Positions 43,444-53,087 of a DNA stretch of 64,000 nt are shown piece after piece (within the stretch, counting starts at the first letter, position 1; each line of letters opens with the position of its first letter). The position numbers and the translations under genes were made by a program. The notes below the pieces were generated by a model, which saw only the letters and a list, made by a program, of their open reading frames with translations, was not told the origin of the DNA and did no database searches. Source of the stretch: CAZSAT01 sp964604675. Its GTDB lineage: Bacteria; Myxococcota_A; UBA796; CAJQPC01. Location of the stretch: the NCBI GenBank assembly GCA_964604675.1, contig CAZSAT010000025.1, forward strand, positions 1-64,000, in the 5' to 3' direction.

Positions 43444-45837
43444 ATGCTGCTGATGCTCACCAACCTGGCCCTCGCCGAGCCGGACCACGTCGGCTGGTCC
43501 GCCTCGCTGGGCACGGGCTTGTCGTCCCTCAGCGTGTCGTCAGCGGGTGTGGCCGCCTTCGTGGACGAGGGCAGCGACAGCCTGGTGGTGTTGGACACCG
43601 AGACCTGGCAAGCCGCCTACGCCCAGGTCTGCACCGGCGCGCGCACCACCGCGATCGATGCCGTGAGCGCGGAGGACGAAGTCGGTGTGTTCGTCGGGTG
43701 CGACGACGGCGCCCTGGTCCCCGTGAGCTTTCGGCCTGGCTACGACCTCGACGTCGGTGAGGCCATCTCCGTCGGAAGCGGTGGTGGGGACACCGCGGGT
43801 GGTGGTGGTGCTCCGGTGCTCGGCCTGGCCTTCGACGACGACGACGCTCGGCTCTGGATCGTGGTCGATGGTGCGGACGGCGACTACCCGGAGGTGCACG
43901 TCTACGATCCCGACACGACCGAGGTGGACGCTGACTGGACCGCGTCCTCGACGAGCGTCAGCGGCGTCGAGGCGGTGGGCCTCCTGAGCGGCGTGCTGCT
44001 CGTCGTGCACGGCGGTGACGACACCACGAAGGTCGACCTGTCCACGGGGTCGACCGCGCGATCGAACGAGACGCTGTCGGGCCGTGACTTCGTGGAGGTG
44101 TGGACCGACGGCGCGAGCATCGGCCTGTTGGCCGACCAGAGCGGATCGCTCGTGAAGTACCTGACCACCTCGTCCGACGAGTACGCCATCCTGCTCGACG
44201 ACGAGGACGGACTCACCAGCGTCACGGCGGTCACGGTGGACGAGAGCGAAGGCTTCTGCGCCGTCGGCGACAGCGAAGCGGGCCTCGTGAAGCTCTTCAG
44301 CTACGCCAACGGCGCTGTGGGCGACGAGGCCTTGCAGGCGCTCGACGTGCCCGGAGCGGTGGGCCTCGGTGTCGTGGGCGACTACCTCGTCGCGGTGGGC
44401 AACGAAGGCACCCTCAGCGTGCTCACCGATCGTCCGTGGGTCGAGGTCGAAGCCGACCAGGTCGCCGCGCTGGAGGTGGGCGAGCTCGTCACGCTGCAGA
44501 TCGCGTCGGACAGCGCGGGGGACTTCGAGGTCGTGCTGGACGGCGACACCCTCGCCGAGGGAACCCTCGACGACGATCGCTCGGCCAGCGTGCAGATCGA
44601 GGTAGCCGACGACTGGGCGGAGGGGCCCAACCGGGTCTATGTCGAGGTCCAGGATGGAAGTGCCGTCGGCTCCGACGCCGTCGATCTGGTGATCGACAAC
44701 CCGCCATCGCAGGTGAGCCTGGACGACGGCGACGTCGGCTTCGGCCACGAGAAGATCCTGCTGGACTTCTCCGGAATCTCCGACGAAGACCTGGCCCGCT
44801 ACACGGTGTACCTGACCACGGTGCCGTGGGAGCGCGAGGACTACGCGACGGGCGGACCGGCCTACGAAGGGACCGACGACGCATCCGTCGGTCCGGTGGA
44901 CGTGGAAGCAGATCCGGGTGAAGACGTGTACCTGGTGATCGAAGGCCTCACGAACGGCACGACCTACTATGTGGGAGTGCGTGCCACGGACGAAGGCGGG
45001 CAGGAGGGACCCATGAGTCGGGTGATCGAAGCGCAGCCCCAGGAGACCGTGGGGGCCGCAGGGCTCTCCGGTGAGACCGGTGGCTTCTGTGGTGCGGCGG
45101 GGACCGCAAGTGGCTGGCTGGCTGGTCTGGCCGCCCTCGGCGTGGTTGCGCGGCGGCGAAGCGTCGTGCTGTTCGCCGCTGTGGGTCTGGTGGCGCCGTT
45201 GAGCGCCCAGGCCGAGGACGACGGGCCCAAGCAGGGCAACGCCGAGATCCGCGTCGGCTCCCTGTCGCTCGCCGACACCGACGGGAACTACGAGGCCGTG
45301 TATGGCGATCCTGGCTACCTGAGCTTCTACTTCGAAGGCGGGAAGCGCGTCCTTCGCGTCCTGGAGACCGACCTGACCGTCGGTCTCACCCGGAAGCGTG
45401 GCTCCCTCGTCGGCGTCGACTCTGGCGCCTCGTCGAGCGAGTCCGGACGCCTGTCGCTCTTTCCCGTAGGCGCCAGCCTCACCCTCCACGGCGAGCTCTT
45501 CGACAACCAGCCCATCGTGCCCTTCGTGCGGGCCGGCACCGAGTACTGGTTCTTCATGGAGCAGTACGACTACGGCAGTGGCTACCTCGAGGGCACCATG
45601 GCGGGCGACGTCGTGGCCGGCGGCCGCGGTACGTGGAGCTATGGCTACGGCGTGAGCGTGCTGTTGGACTGGCTCGACCCCACGAGTGCGTCCCAGGTCC
45701 AAGCGCGCTGGGGCATCCGTGACACCTACCTGGTGGCCGAGCTGCGCGAGTACACGATGCTCGACGAGCCCGCGAGCGACGAAGGGTTCAGCTTCACGGG
45801 CTCGACCTTCCAGCTCGGTCTGAAGATGGACCTCTGA
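43444..45837 (+). CDS. Secreted beta-propeller/Fn3 protein with C-terminal sorting tag, fused in frame to a signal peptide and beta-barrel-like domain
   Basis: 797 residues from ATG 43444. Order: short signal MLLMLTNLALA; acidic beta-propeller-like region (about 12-325); Ig-like and Fn3-like domains (about 335-535); then GETGGFC (Cys549), a hydrophobic helix and RRRS. This resembles Cys-containing CTERM tags such as MYXO-CTERM. Without a stop the frame continues into VVLFAAVGLVAPLSAQA, a typical signal peptide, and about 205 residues of a predicted outer-membrane beta-barrel. A GTG at 45166 could start this second module separately (223 residues), but no good ribosome-binding site is seen. 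Either a polyprotein or a stop lost by mutation or assembly error. truA overlaps the stop. Confidence 0.7.
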   Translation: MLLMLTNLALAEPDHVGWSASLGTGLSSLSVSSAGVAAFVDEGSDSLVVLDTETWQAAYAQVCTGARTTAIDAVSAEDEVGVFVGCDDGALVPVSFRPGYDLDVGEAISVGSGGGDTAGGGGAPVLGLAFDDDDARLWIVVDGADGDYPEVHVYDPDTTEVDADWTASSTSVSGVEAVGLLSGVLLVVHGGDDTTKVDLSTGSTARSNETLSGRDFVEVWTDGASIGLLADQSGSLVKYLTTSSDEYAILLDDEDGLTSVTAVTVDESEGFCAVGDSEAGLVKLFSYANGAVGDEALQALDVPGAVGLGVVGDYLVAVGNEGTLSVLTDRPWVEVEADQVAALEVGELVTLQIASDSAGDFEVVLDGDTLAEGTLDDDRSASVQIEVADDWAEGPNRVYVEVQDGSAVGSDAVDLVIDNPPSQVSLDDGDVGFGHEKILLDFSGISDEDLARYTVYLTTVPWEREDYATGGPAYEGTDDASVGPVDVEADPGEDVYLVIEGLTNGTTYYVGVRATDEGGQEGPMSRVIEAQPQETVGAAGLSGETGGFCGAAGTASGWLAGLAALGVVARRRSVVLFAAVGLVAPLSAQAEDDGPKQGNAEIRVGSLSLADTDGNYEAVYGDPGYLSFYFEGGKRVLRVLETDLTVGLTRKRGSLVGVDSGASSSESGRLSLFPVGASLTLHGELFDNQPIVPFVRAGTEYWFFMEQYDYGSGYLEGTMAGDVVAGGRGTWSYGYGVSVLLDWLDPTSASQVQARWGIRDTYLVAELREYTMLDEPASDEGFSFTGSTFQLGLKMDL

Positions 45838-46583
45838 GCACGACCACCTGGCGGCTGCTCGTCGAGTACGACGGCTCCGCGTACAACGGCTGGCAGCGAC
45901 AGCCCGAGGGCGTCAGCGTGCAGTTGCGCCTGGAGGAGGCGCTCGCCGTGGTGCTCGGTGGCGTGGAGCTGCGCGTCATCGCAAGCGGGCGCACCGACTC
46001 CGGGGTGCACGCACTCGGCCAGGTCGTCAGCTTCCGGACCACGGTCGAGCGTGCACCGCAGAAGATGCGCGACGGCCTCAACGCCCACCTGCCGCCGGAC
46101 ATCGCGTGCCTCGACGCGCGTCCCGTGGCGCCGGAGTTCCACGCGCAGCGCTCGGCGGTGGGCAAGCTCTACCGGTACCGTCTGAGGGTCGCGAACAGCC
46201 GCTCTGCGCTTCGGCACGGACGGGTGTGGGCCTCGCGCTACACCTTGGACATCGCCGCCATGGACCGCGCGGCACGCCGCCTCGTGGGGGAGCACGACTT
46301 CGCCAGCTTCCGAGCTGCGGGCTGCAGCGCGACCACCTCGGTCCGCCGCATCCAACGCGCCTCCGTGGTCGCGGTGGACGACGAGATCTGGATCGAGCTC
46401 TATGGCAGTGGCTTCCTGCGCCACATGGTCCGCATCGTGGTCGGCTCGCTGGTCGACGTCGGTCGGGGGCGCCGCGCGCCCAGCTGGTTCGGCGAGCTGC
46501 TCGAGCTGAGGGATCGCCAACAGGCGGGCCGGACGGCGCCGGCTCATGGGCTCTACCTGGTCAGGGTGGACTACGAACGCTGA
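45834..46583 (+). CDS. truA: tRNA pseudouridine(38-40) synthase, probable CTG start
   Basis: 249 residues if translation starts at CTG 45834, which overlaps the preceding stop (CTGA). The conserved N-terminus RLLVEYDGSAYNGWQRQPEG lies between this CTG and the first conventional start (GTG 45918), so the later start would remove an essential part of the fold. The catalytic Asp55 is in SGRTDSGVHALGQV; other blocks are AVGKLYRYRL, HDFASFRAAGC and GSGFLRHMVRIVVG. It makes pseudouridine at positions 38-40 of tRNA anticodon stems. Usg-like/truA vicinity parallels E. coli. No strong ribosome-binding site, consistent with coupling. Confidence 0.85.
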   Translation: MSTTTWRLLVEYDGSAYNGWQRQPEGVSVQLRLEEALAVVLGGVELRVIASGRTDSGVHALGQVVSFRTTVERAPQKMRDGLNAHLPPDIACLDARPVAPEFHAQRSAVGKLYRYRLRVANSRSALRHGRVWASRYTLDIAAMDRAARRLVGEHDFASFRAAGCSATTSVRRIQRASVVAVDDEIWIELYGSGFLRHMVRIVVGSLVDVGRGRRAPSWFGELLELRDRQQAGRTAPAHGLYLVRVDYER

Positions 46584-46604
46584 GCGCCCGGACGTCCTCG
46601 AGGC

Positions 46605-46889
46605 CTACTCGTCCTCTTCTTCCTGCTCGGCTTCCGGGTCGTCGAAGCCGCTGTTGTCGGGCTGCTCGCTCTTCTTCTCCACCACCGGCTCCGGCTCGGG
46701 CTCCGGAGCCTTCTTCCGGCGCCGCCGCTTCTTCTGGAGCAGCAGCGTGATCGGGTCGGGCTCGGGGTTGTCGCGCTGGTCCGCACCGCAGCCGGGGCAC
46801 GTGGGCTCCTCGCGGTTCAAGTCGTAGAACTTCACTTCGCAGCTGAAGCACACATACCGGGTGCCGAGGGCAGCCTTGTCGGGACGCAT
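46605..46889 (-). CDS. FYDLN-type zinc-ribbon protein with acidic tail
   Basis: 94 residues from ATG 46889, preceded by GGAG at 5 nt; a GTG at 46943 lacks a ribosome-binding site and adds 18 residues not typical of the family. It begins MRPDKAALGTRYVCFSCEVK and continues FYDLN with a second CPGC, a two-CxxC zinc ribbon matching the TIGR02300/FYDLN-acid family. A Lys/Arg block and a Glu/Asp-rich C-terminus follow. Function of the family is unknown. Convergent with truA, 21 nt between stops. Confidence 0.85.
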   Translation of the reverse strand: MRPDKAALGTRYVCFSCEVKFYDLNREEPTCPGCGADQRDNPEPDPITLLLQKKRRRRKKAPEPEPEPVVEKKSEQPDNSGFDDPEAEQEEEDE

Positions 46890-46958
46890 CGTCTCTCCGT
46901 CGAGTCGGTCGCCCCAATACCTCTTCGGCGGTTGGTCGACCACCCCTGACGGCGAAGC

Positions 46959-46964
46959 TATGTT
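46959..46964 (+). promoter_or_regulatory. -10-like TATGTT upstream of the propeller lipoprotein
   Basis: TATGTT lies 19 nt before ATG 46984. The short leader holds GGAGGA, so this would be a leadered promoter. No clear -35. Confidence 0.3.
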
Positions 46965-46983
46965 GCGACGCTTCGGAGGAACG

Positions 46984-48423
46984 ATGCTCTACGCGCTCAC
47001 CCTGGGCCTGACCCTGCTGGCCTGCAAGGGCGGCGGCAGCGACACCGGCGGACTCGGTGGGGACACCCTCGTCAGCGACACGTCCGAGGTCGAGGCCACG
47101 AGCCCACGGGCGTGCACCGACGGGAAGTACCACCTCCACGTGGTCTGGCAGGACGAGCGAGACGGCCGCTCCAGCATCTTCTACAACCGCTCGGCAGACG
47201 CCGGGCTGAGCTGGATGACCGGCGACGTGCGCCTGGACGACGGGGAGGTCGGCAATGCGGTGAATCCGGTCATCGCCTGCGACGGCGAGACCGTGCACGT
47301 GGTCTGGGAAGACAGCCGCGACGGCGAGCTCGAGAACGGCAACATCTACTACACCCGCACGGTGGACAGCGGCAGCACCTGGGCCGAGAACGTCGCGCTG
47401 GACGCCGATCCGGACGGCGAGGCGATGAGCCTGAGCCCCGCGGTCGCCGCGGCCTCCGGGGCGGTGTACGTGTCCTGGTTCGACGCCCGCAACGGCGCCT
47501 ACGATGTGTACGTCAACGGCTCGACCGACGCCGGCGTGACCTGGATGGCCGACGGAACGCGGGTCGACACCGACGAAGCCGGCGACGCGTGGTCCGGCTC
47601 GGCGGTGATCGCCGCGGACGGAAGCGGCACGGTCATCGTGGCGTGGGAAGACCTGCGCGACGACTTCTCGAAGATCTACGTGAACCGCTCCACCGACCAT
47701 GGCGAGAGCTTTGCGCCTTCGGACACCCGGCTCTCGGGCGACGGCGGGGTCGACAGCTTCGCGCCGCGCTTGTTGCTCACCGAGGGGCACGCCTACGTGG
47801 CGTGGCACGACCAGGTCGAGACCGACGCCCGTGACGTCTACCTCTCCCACTCCTCGAACAGCGGGGAGAGCTGGCCCACCGAAGCCACCCGGATGGAGTC
47901 GAACCAACCCGGGTTCTACGACGCCTACTACCCCTCGATCGCGGCCAACGGCCCTCGGCTGCACGCGGCCTGGCAGGACAACCGCTCCAACGGCTACGAC
48001 ATCTACTACCGGCGTTCCGAAGACGGCGGCGTGACCTGGCAGGAGGAAGAGGTCCGCCTCGACATGGACAGCCCGGGAGAGGCCCAGTCGGTGGACGTCT
48101 CCCTCGACGTCTACGCGGACGACATGGTCGTTGCGGTGTGGCGCGATCTGCGCAACGACGACGAAGGCGTTGGCTTCAACGACCTGTTCTACAACTTCTC
48201 CGAAGATGGGGGAGACACGTGGAACGACGCCGATCTTCGGATCAACGGAAACGAGCCGGGGTCCAGCTACGCGATCGACCCCTGGTTCTGGCGCAACAAC
48301 ACCGACCTGTTGTTCGTCTGGGCGGATGGTCGCTTTGGCTCGAGCGACATCTTCTTCACCTCGCTGAAGCTGGGCGAAGAAAGCACCTGGGAGCCTCCCG
48401 AAGAGAGCTCCGAGGAAGGTTGA
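46984..48423 (+). CDS. Lipoprotein with sialidase-like (BNR/Asp-box) beta-propeller
   Basis: 479 residues from ATG 46984, with GGAGGA 4 nt upstream; an earlier ATG would add an uncharacteristic lead. Lipobox LTLLAC with Cys15, then a Gly/Asp/Thr-rich linker. The rest is about seven repeats pairing a VVWxDxRDG strand with an Asp-box such as SEDGGVTWQ, STDAGVTW or SEDGGDTW. This is the propeller found in sialidases and related surface proteins. The sialidase catalytic Arg triad cannot be confirmed, so enzyme activity is not claimed. Highly acidic. Upstream of rplM, but with its own promoter candidate. Confidence 0.75.
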   Translation: MLYALTLGLTLLACKGGGSDTGGLGGDTLVSDTSEVEATSPRACTDGKYHLHVVWQDERDGRSSIFYNRSADAGLSWMTGDVRLDDGEVGNAVNPVIACDGETVHVVWEDSRDGELENGNIYYTRTVDSGSTWAENVALDADPDGEAMSLSPAVAAASGAVYVSWFDARNGAYDVYVNGSTDAGVTWMADGTRVDTDEAGDAWSGSAVIAADGSGTVIVAWEDLRDDFSKIYVNRSTDHGESFAPSDTRLSGDGGVDSFAPRLLLTEGHAYVAWHDQVETDARDVYLSHSSNSGESWPTEATRMESNQPGFYDAYYPSIAANGPRLHAAWQDNRSNGYDIYYRRSEDGGVTWQEEEVRLDMDSPGEAQSVDVSLDVYADDMVVAVWRDLRNDDEGVGFNDLFYNFSEDGGDTWNDADLRINGNEPGSSYAIDPWFWRNNTDLLFVWADGRFGSSDIFFTSLKLGEESTWEPPEESSEEG

Positions 48424-48447
48424 CGCGGGCCCGCCGACCCACTAAAT
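48420..48447 (+). promoter_or_regulatory. Candidate sigma-70 promoter for rplM-rpsI
   Basis: TTGACG (48420-48425, overlapping the lipoprotein stop), 16 bases, then CTAAAT (48442-48447), about 61 nt before the rplM ATG. Confidence 0.5.
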
Positions 48448-48508
48448 GCGGCTGTCCTTCGCGCACGGGCCCGTTCCATCGCGCGCCGAAATGCTCAACG
48501 AGACCCTC

Positions 48509-48952
48509 ATGACCACCTACAAGACCGCCTCCGCGAAGCCGGCCGAAGTCGTTCGCCAGTGGCTGGTGATCGACGCCGAGGATCAGGTCCTCGGCCGCGT
48601 CGCCACCCGCATCGCGACCGTGCTCCGCGGCAAGCACAAGCCCTCGTTCACGCCGCACGTCGACACCGGCGATTTCGTGATCGTGATCAACGCCGGCAAG
48701 GTGAAGCTCACGGGCCAGAAGCTCGATCAGAAGCTCTACCACCGCTACTCGGGCCACCTCGGCGGCCTCAAGTCCGTGCCGGCCGGCGAAGTCCTCGCGG
48801 ACGATCCCGAGCGGATGTTCCAGCAGGCGGTCAAGGGCATGCTTCCCAAGAACAGGCTCGGTCGCCAACAGCTCTCGAAGCTGAAGGTCTACGCCGGTAC
48901 CGAGCATCCGCACCAGGCCCAGCAGCCGCAGCCCTTTCCGGAGTACGTCTGA
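48509..48952 (+). CDS. rplM: 50S ribosomal protein L13
   Basis: 147 residues from ATG 48509 (MTTYKTASAKPAEVVRQWLV), which matches the family start; an ATG at 48491 adds six residues. Blocks: DAEDQVLGRVATRIA, LRGKHKPSFTPHVDTGDFV, YHRYSGHLGGLK, RMFQQAVKGMLPKN. rpsI overlaps its stop by one base (TGATG), the usual rplM-rpsI pair. Confidence 0.97.
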   Translation: MTTYKTASAKPAEVVRQWLVIDAEDQVLGRVATRIATVLRGKHKPSFTPHVDTGDFVIVINAGKVKLTGQKLDQKLYHRYSGHLGGLKSVPAGEVLADDPERMFQQAVKGMLPKNRLGRQQLSKLKVYAGTEHPHQAQQPQPFPEYV

Positions 48953-49347
48953 TGTCCAACGAGACCCAGTGGTACGCCACCGGTCGCCGTAAGGAGGCCG
49001 CTGCCCGCGTGTTCCTCCGTCCCGGGACCGGCGAGATCACCGTCAACAGCCGCTCGCTCGAGTCGTACTTCCCCCGGAAGACCTCGCGCCTCATCGTGAT
49101 GCAGCCCCTCGCGCTCACCGAGAACGTCGGCCAGGTCGACATCTTCGTGACCGTGAAGGGCGGCGGACCGACCGGACAGGCTGGCGCCGTACGTCTGGGC
49201 ATCGCTCGGGCGCTCGCCGCTCGGAACCTCGCGGATCGTCCGGTGCTCAAGAAGAGCGGCCTGCTCACGCGCGACGCCCGTAAGGTCGAGCGCAAGAAGT
49301 ACGGTCAGCCGGGTGCTCGCAAGCGCTTCCAGTTCAGCAAGCGCTAA
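48952..49347 (+). CDS. rpsI: 30S ribosomal protein S9
   Basis: 131 residues: YATGRRKEAAARVFLRPG, IVMQPLALTENVGQVDIFV, VKGGGPTGQAGAVRLGIARAL, LLTRDARKVERKKYGQPGAR and the C-terminal basic KRFQFSKR that reaches the P-site tRNA. Starts in the rplM stop. Followed by a strong intrinsic terminator. Confidence 0.97.
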   Translation: MSNETQWYATGRRKEAAARVFLRPGTGEITVNSRSLESYFPRKTSRLIVMQPLALTENVGQVDIFVTVKGGGPTGQAGAVRLGIARALAARNLADRPVLKKSGLLTRDARKVERKKYGQPGARKRFQFSKR

Positions 49348-49372
49348 GTCGCACGAAACGCAGAATTTTCAG

Positions 49373-49411
49373 AAGAAGCCGACCGTCAAAGGTCGGCTTC
49401 TTTTGTTTTTT
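49373..49411 (+). terminator. Intrinsic terminator of rplM-rpsI
   Basis: A perfect 12-bp stem (AAGAAGCCGACC / GGTCGGCTTCTT) with loop GTCAAA, followed by TTTTGTTTTTT. It is the clearest intrinsic terminator in the window. Confidence 0.92.
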
Positions 49412-49425
49412 CGGGTGCATAAACG

Positions 49426-49435
49426 NNNNNNNNNN
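49426..49435. other. Assembly gap of ten Ns
   Basis: Ten Ns 14 bases after the rpsI terminator. The real gap length is unknown and the join between the rpsI and kdsB sides is a scaffolding decision. Sequence or genes may be missing here. Confidence 0.98.
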
Positions 49436-49446
49436 AGGCACGCCTC

Positions 49447-50172
49447 GTGCGGGTCATCGGCGTCATCCCAGCTCGCTGGGACAGCCGCCGCTTGCCCGCC
49501 AAGGCCCTCGCCGACATCGGCGGTCTTCCCATGGTGGCCTGGGTCCACCGCCGGGCGGCCGCCGCGACTTCTCTGAACGAGGTGATCGTCGCGACCGACG
49601 ACGCTCGCATCGTCGACGCGGTCGAGGCGAGCGGTGGCCGCGCTGTGTGGACGCGTGCTGACCACGTCTCCGGCACCGACCGGGTGTGGGAGGCGGTGTC
49701 CGAGCTCGAAGCCGACGTGATCGTGAACGTGCAGGGCGACGAGCCACTGCTGGACCCGCGCGTGATCGACGCCGTCGTCGCGCCCCTGGTGCGGGATGCA
49801 GGTCTGGATGTGGTCACCGCTGCGGCGCCGCTGGTGGGCGACCCCGACGTCGCCAGCGTGGTGAAGGTGGTCTGCGATCACCAGGGCGACGCGCTGTACT
49901 TCTCGCGCGCCCGCGTCCCCCACGCTGGGCCCTGGCTCCACCACCTCGGCCTGTACGCCTTCCGACGCGCCGCCCTGCGTTCCTTCGTGTCCCGCGCTCC
50001 TGGTCCGTTGGAGGAGAGCGAGCGCCTGGAGCAGCTGCGGCTGTTGGAGCACGGCGAGCGTGTTCGCGTGGTGAGGGTCGCCGCCGCGGGGCCGAGTGTG
50101 GACACGCCAGCCGATCTGGAGGCTGTCCGGGCGATAGTGGATCGCGACGGCCTCGTCCCCGAGTTCTTCTGA
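49447..50172 (+). CDS. kdsB: 3-deoxy-manno-octulosonate cytidylyltransferase
   Basis: 241 residues from GTG 49447, eleven bases after the gap, so an upstream start or promoter could be missing. Family blocks: VIGVIPARWDSRRLPAKALADIGG, EVIVATDD, VWTRADHVSGTDRVWEA and VNVQGDEPLL. It activates Kdo as CMP-Kdo for LPS inner core, fitting the Lpt genes downstream. pyrG follows after 12 nt, an arrangement seen in many Gram-negatives. Confidence 0.92.
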   Translation: MRVIGVIPARWDSRRLPAKALADIGGLPMVAWVHRRAAAATSLNEVIVATDDARIVDAVEASGGRAVWTRADHVSGTDRVWEAVSELEADVIVNVQGDEPLLDPRVIDAVVAPLVRDAGLDVVTAAAPLVGDPDVASVVKVVCDHQGDALYFSRARVPHAGPWLHHLGLYAFRRAALRSFVSRAPGPLEESERLEQLRLLEHGERVRVVRVAAAGPSVDTPADLEAVRAIVDRDGLVPEFF

Positions 50173-50184
50173 AGAGGTGATCCT

Positions 50185-51852
<1,668 letters not shown>

Positions 51853-51860
51853 CCGCGGCC

Positions 51861-52304
51861 TTGGCCATGCTGGCGCTCGCGGCGGACCCGGTCACCCTGA
51901 CGGGTGTCGAGGCGGAGCTCCGGGAAGAGGCTGAGATCCTCCAGGTGGAGGCTCCGGAGGCCACCTGGGACCTCGCGGAGGGCACCGTGGTGTTCTCGGG
52001 CGGCGTGCTGGCGAACCGCGGCACCCTGGTGTTGCGCTGCGAGCAGCTGTCGGTGCGCCTCGACGCATCGGGCGGCTTCCAGCGGGCCACCTGCGATGGG
52101 CCAGTGGAGGCATCACGCGGCAGCTGGTGGGCTACCGGCGGGCGAGCCGAGCTCGAGGTCGGCCGGGGCGAGCTCGTGCTGGAGGACGGGCCGAGGCTGG
52201 GCAACGGTCAGCACGAGATGGTGGGGGAGCGCATCCTGTTCGCGCTCGACGAGGACCGCGTCGACTGCAGCGCCTGCCGGCTCGCGGTGGACCTCAGCCC
52301 GTGA
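51861..52304 (+). CDS. lptA: LptA-like periplasmic LPS transport protein (OstA family)
   Basis: 147 residues from TTG 51861. Repetitive short beta-strand pairs fit the OstA/LptA beta-jellyroll: ATWDLAEGTVVFSGGVLANRG, LRCEQLSVRLD, ATCDGPVEAS, WWATGGRAELEVG. It would bridge LptC to LptD with a chain of LPS-carrying domains. The export signal is too short from 51861 or ATG 51867; starting at CTG 51849, which overlaps the pyrG stop, gives LTAALAMLALAA, a signal like those of neighbours. True start uncertain. Position in lptA-lptB-rpoN supports the call. GTGA overlap with lptB. Confidence 0.75.
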   Translation: MAMLALAADPVTLTGVEAELREEAEILQVEAPEATWDLAEGTVVFSGGVLANRGTLVLRCEQLSVRLDASGGFQRATCDGPVEASRGSWWATGGRAELEVGRGELVLEDGPRLGNGQHEMVGERILFALDEDRVDCSACRLAVDLSP

Positions 52305-53014
52305 AGCCGGTGCTCAGCGCGCGTGGCCTGAGCGTCCGTCTGGGGGGACAGCGTCGCGTCGACCAGCTCGACCTCGACGTGGGGGCTGGAACGGTGGTGG
52401 GGCTGCTCGGCCCGAACGGAGCGGGCAAGACCACCACCTTCAAGCTCATCACGGGGCTGTTGCGGGCGGATGAAGGCGACGTACGGCTCGATGGCGAGCC
52501 GCTGCACGGGCCCTTGTCAGCGCGTGTCCGGCGCGGGCTGGGCTACCTGCCGCAGCGCCGCACCGTGCTCCGCGGGCTCACGGCACGTCAGCACCTGTTG
52601 CTGCCCCTGCAGGCTCGAGGCGCCAGCGGCGATCTCGCCGACAGCTTGCTCGCGGACGCGGGCCTCACCGAGCTCGCTGACCGGCCCGCCGATCGGCTGT
52701 CGGGTGGCGAGCGCCGCCGCCTCGAGCTCGCGCGGTGCCTGGCGACCGCGCCCCGGGCCCTGCTCCTGGACGAGCCGTTCGCGGGCGTGGATCCGGTGGC
52801 GGTGGAAGGGCTCACGGCGCGCATCGCGGCGCTCGCGGCCTCCGGACTGGCCATCCTGCTCACCGACCACGCCGTGCGAGCGGCCCTCGCAAGCTGTGAC
52901 AGCGTGGTGCTGCTCGATCGCGGTCGGTGCGTCGTGCGGGGAACCCCGGCCGCCATCGCTGCGGATCCCGTCGCAAGGGAGCGCTGGTTGGGCGCCGAGT
53001 TCGAGGTCGGCTGA
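52301..53014 (+). CDS. lptB: LPS export ABC transporter ATPase LptB
   Basis: 237 residues from GTG 52301 (GTGA overlap with lptA). Walker A GPNGAGKTTT, Q-loop LPQRRTVLRGL, signature LSGGERRRLELARCLA, Walker B ALLLDEPFAGVDP and switch His in LLTDHAVR. The set and order are those of LptB rather than a generic importer ATPase. It powers extraction of LPS from the inner membrane with LptFG, which are not in the window. rpoN follows after 73 nt. Confidence 0.92.
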   Translation: MKPVLSARGLSVRLGGQRRVDQLDLDVGAGTVVGLLGPNGAGKTTTFKLITGLLRADEGDVRLDGEPLHGPLSARVRRGLGYLPQRRTVLRGLTARQHLLLPLQARGASGDLADSLLADAGLTELADRPADRLSGGERRRLELARCLATAPRALLLDEPFAGVDPVAVEGLTARIAALAASGLAILLTDHAVRAALASCDSVVLLDRGRCVVRGTPAAIAADPVARERWLGAEFEVG

Positions 53015-53087
53015 CGGGCGCGACCCTGGCGGTCTGCGTGCCCGACTGGATCAGGGGCAACTTCCGTGCCAAGCTTCGTGCGTGGCG

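Noticed and set aside
45088..45168. Reading the CTERM-like tag as an ordinary internal transmembrane segment
   Set aside because: The Gly-Gly-x-Cys, helix and RRR order, followed by a signal-peptide-like stretch with an AQA site, fits two export signals better than one chance helix; kept as a finding instead.
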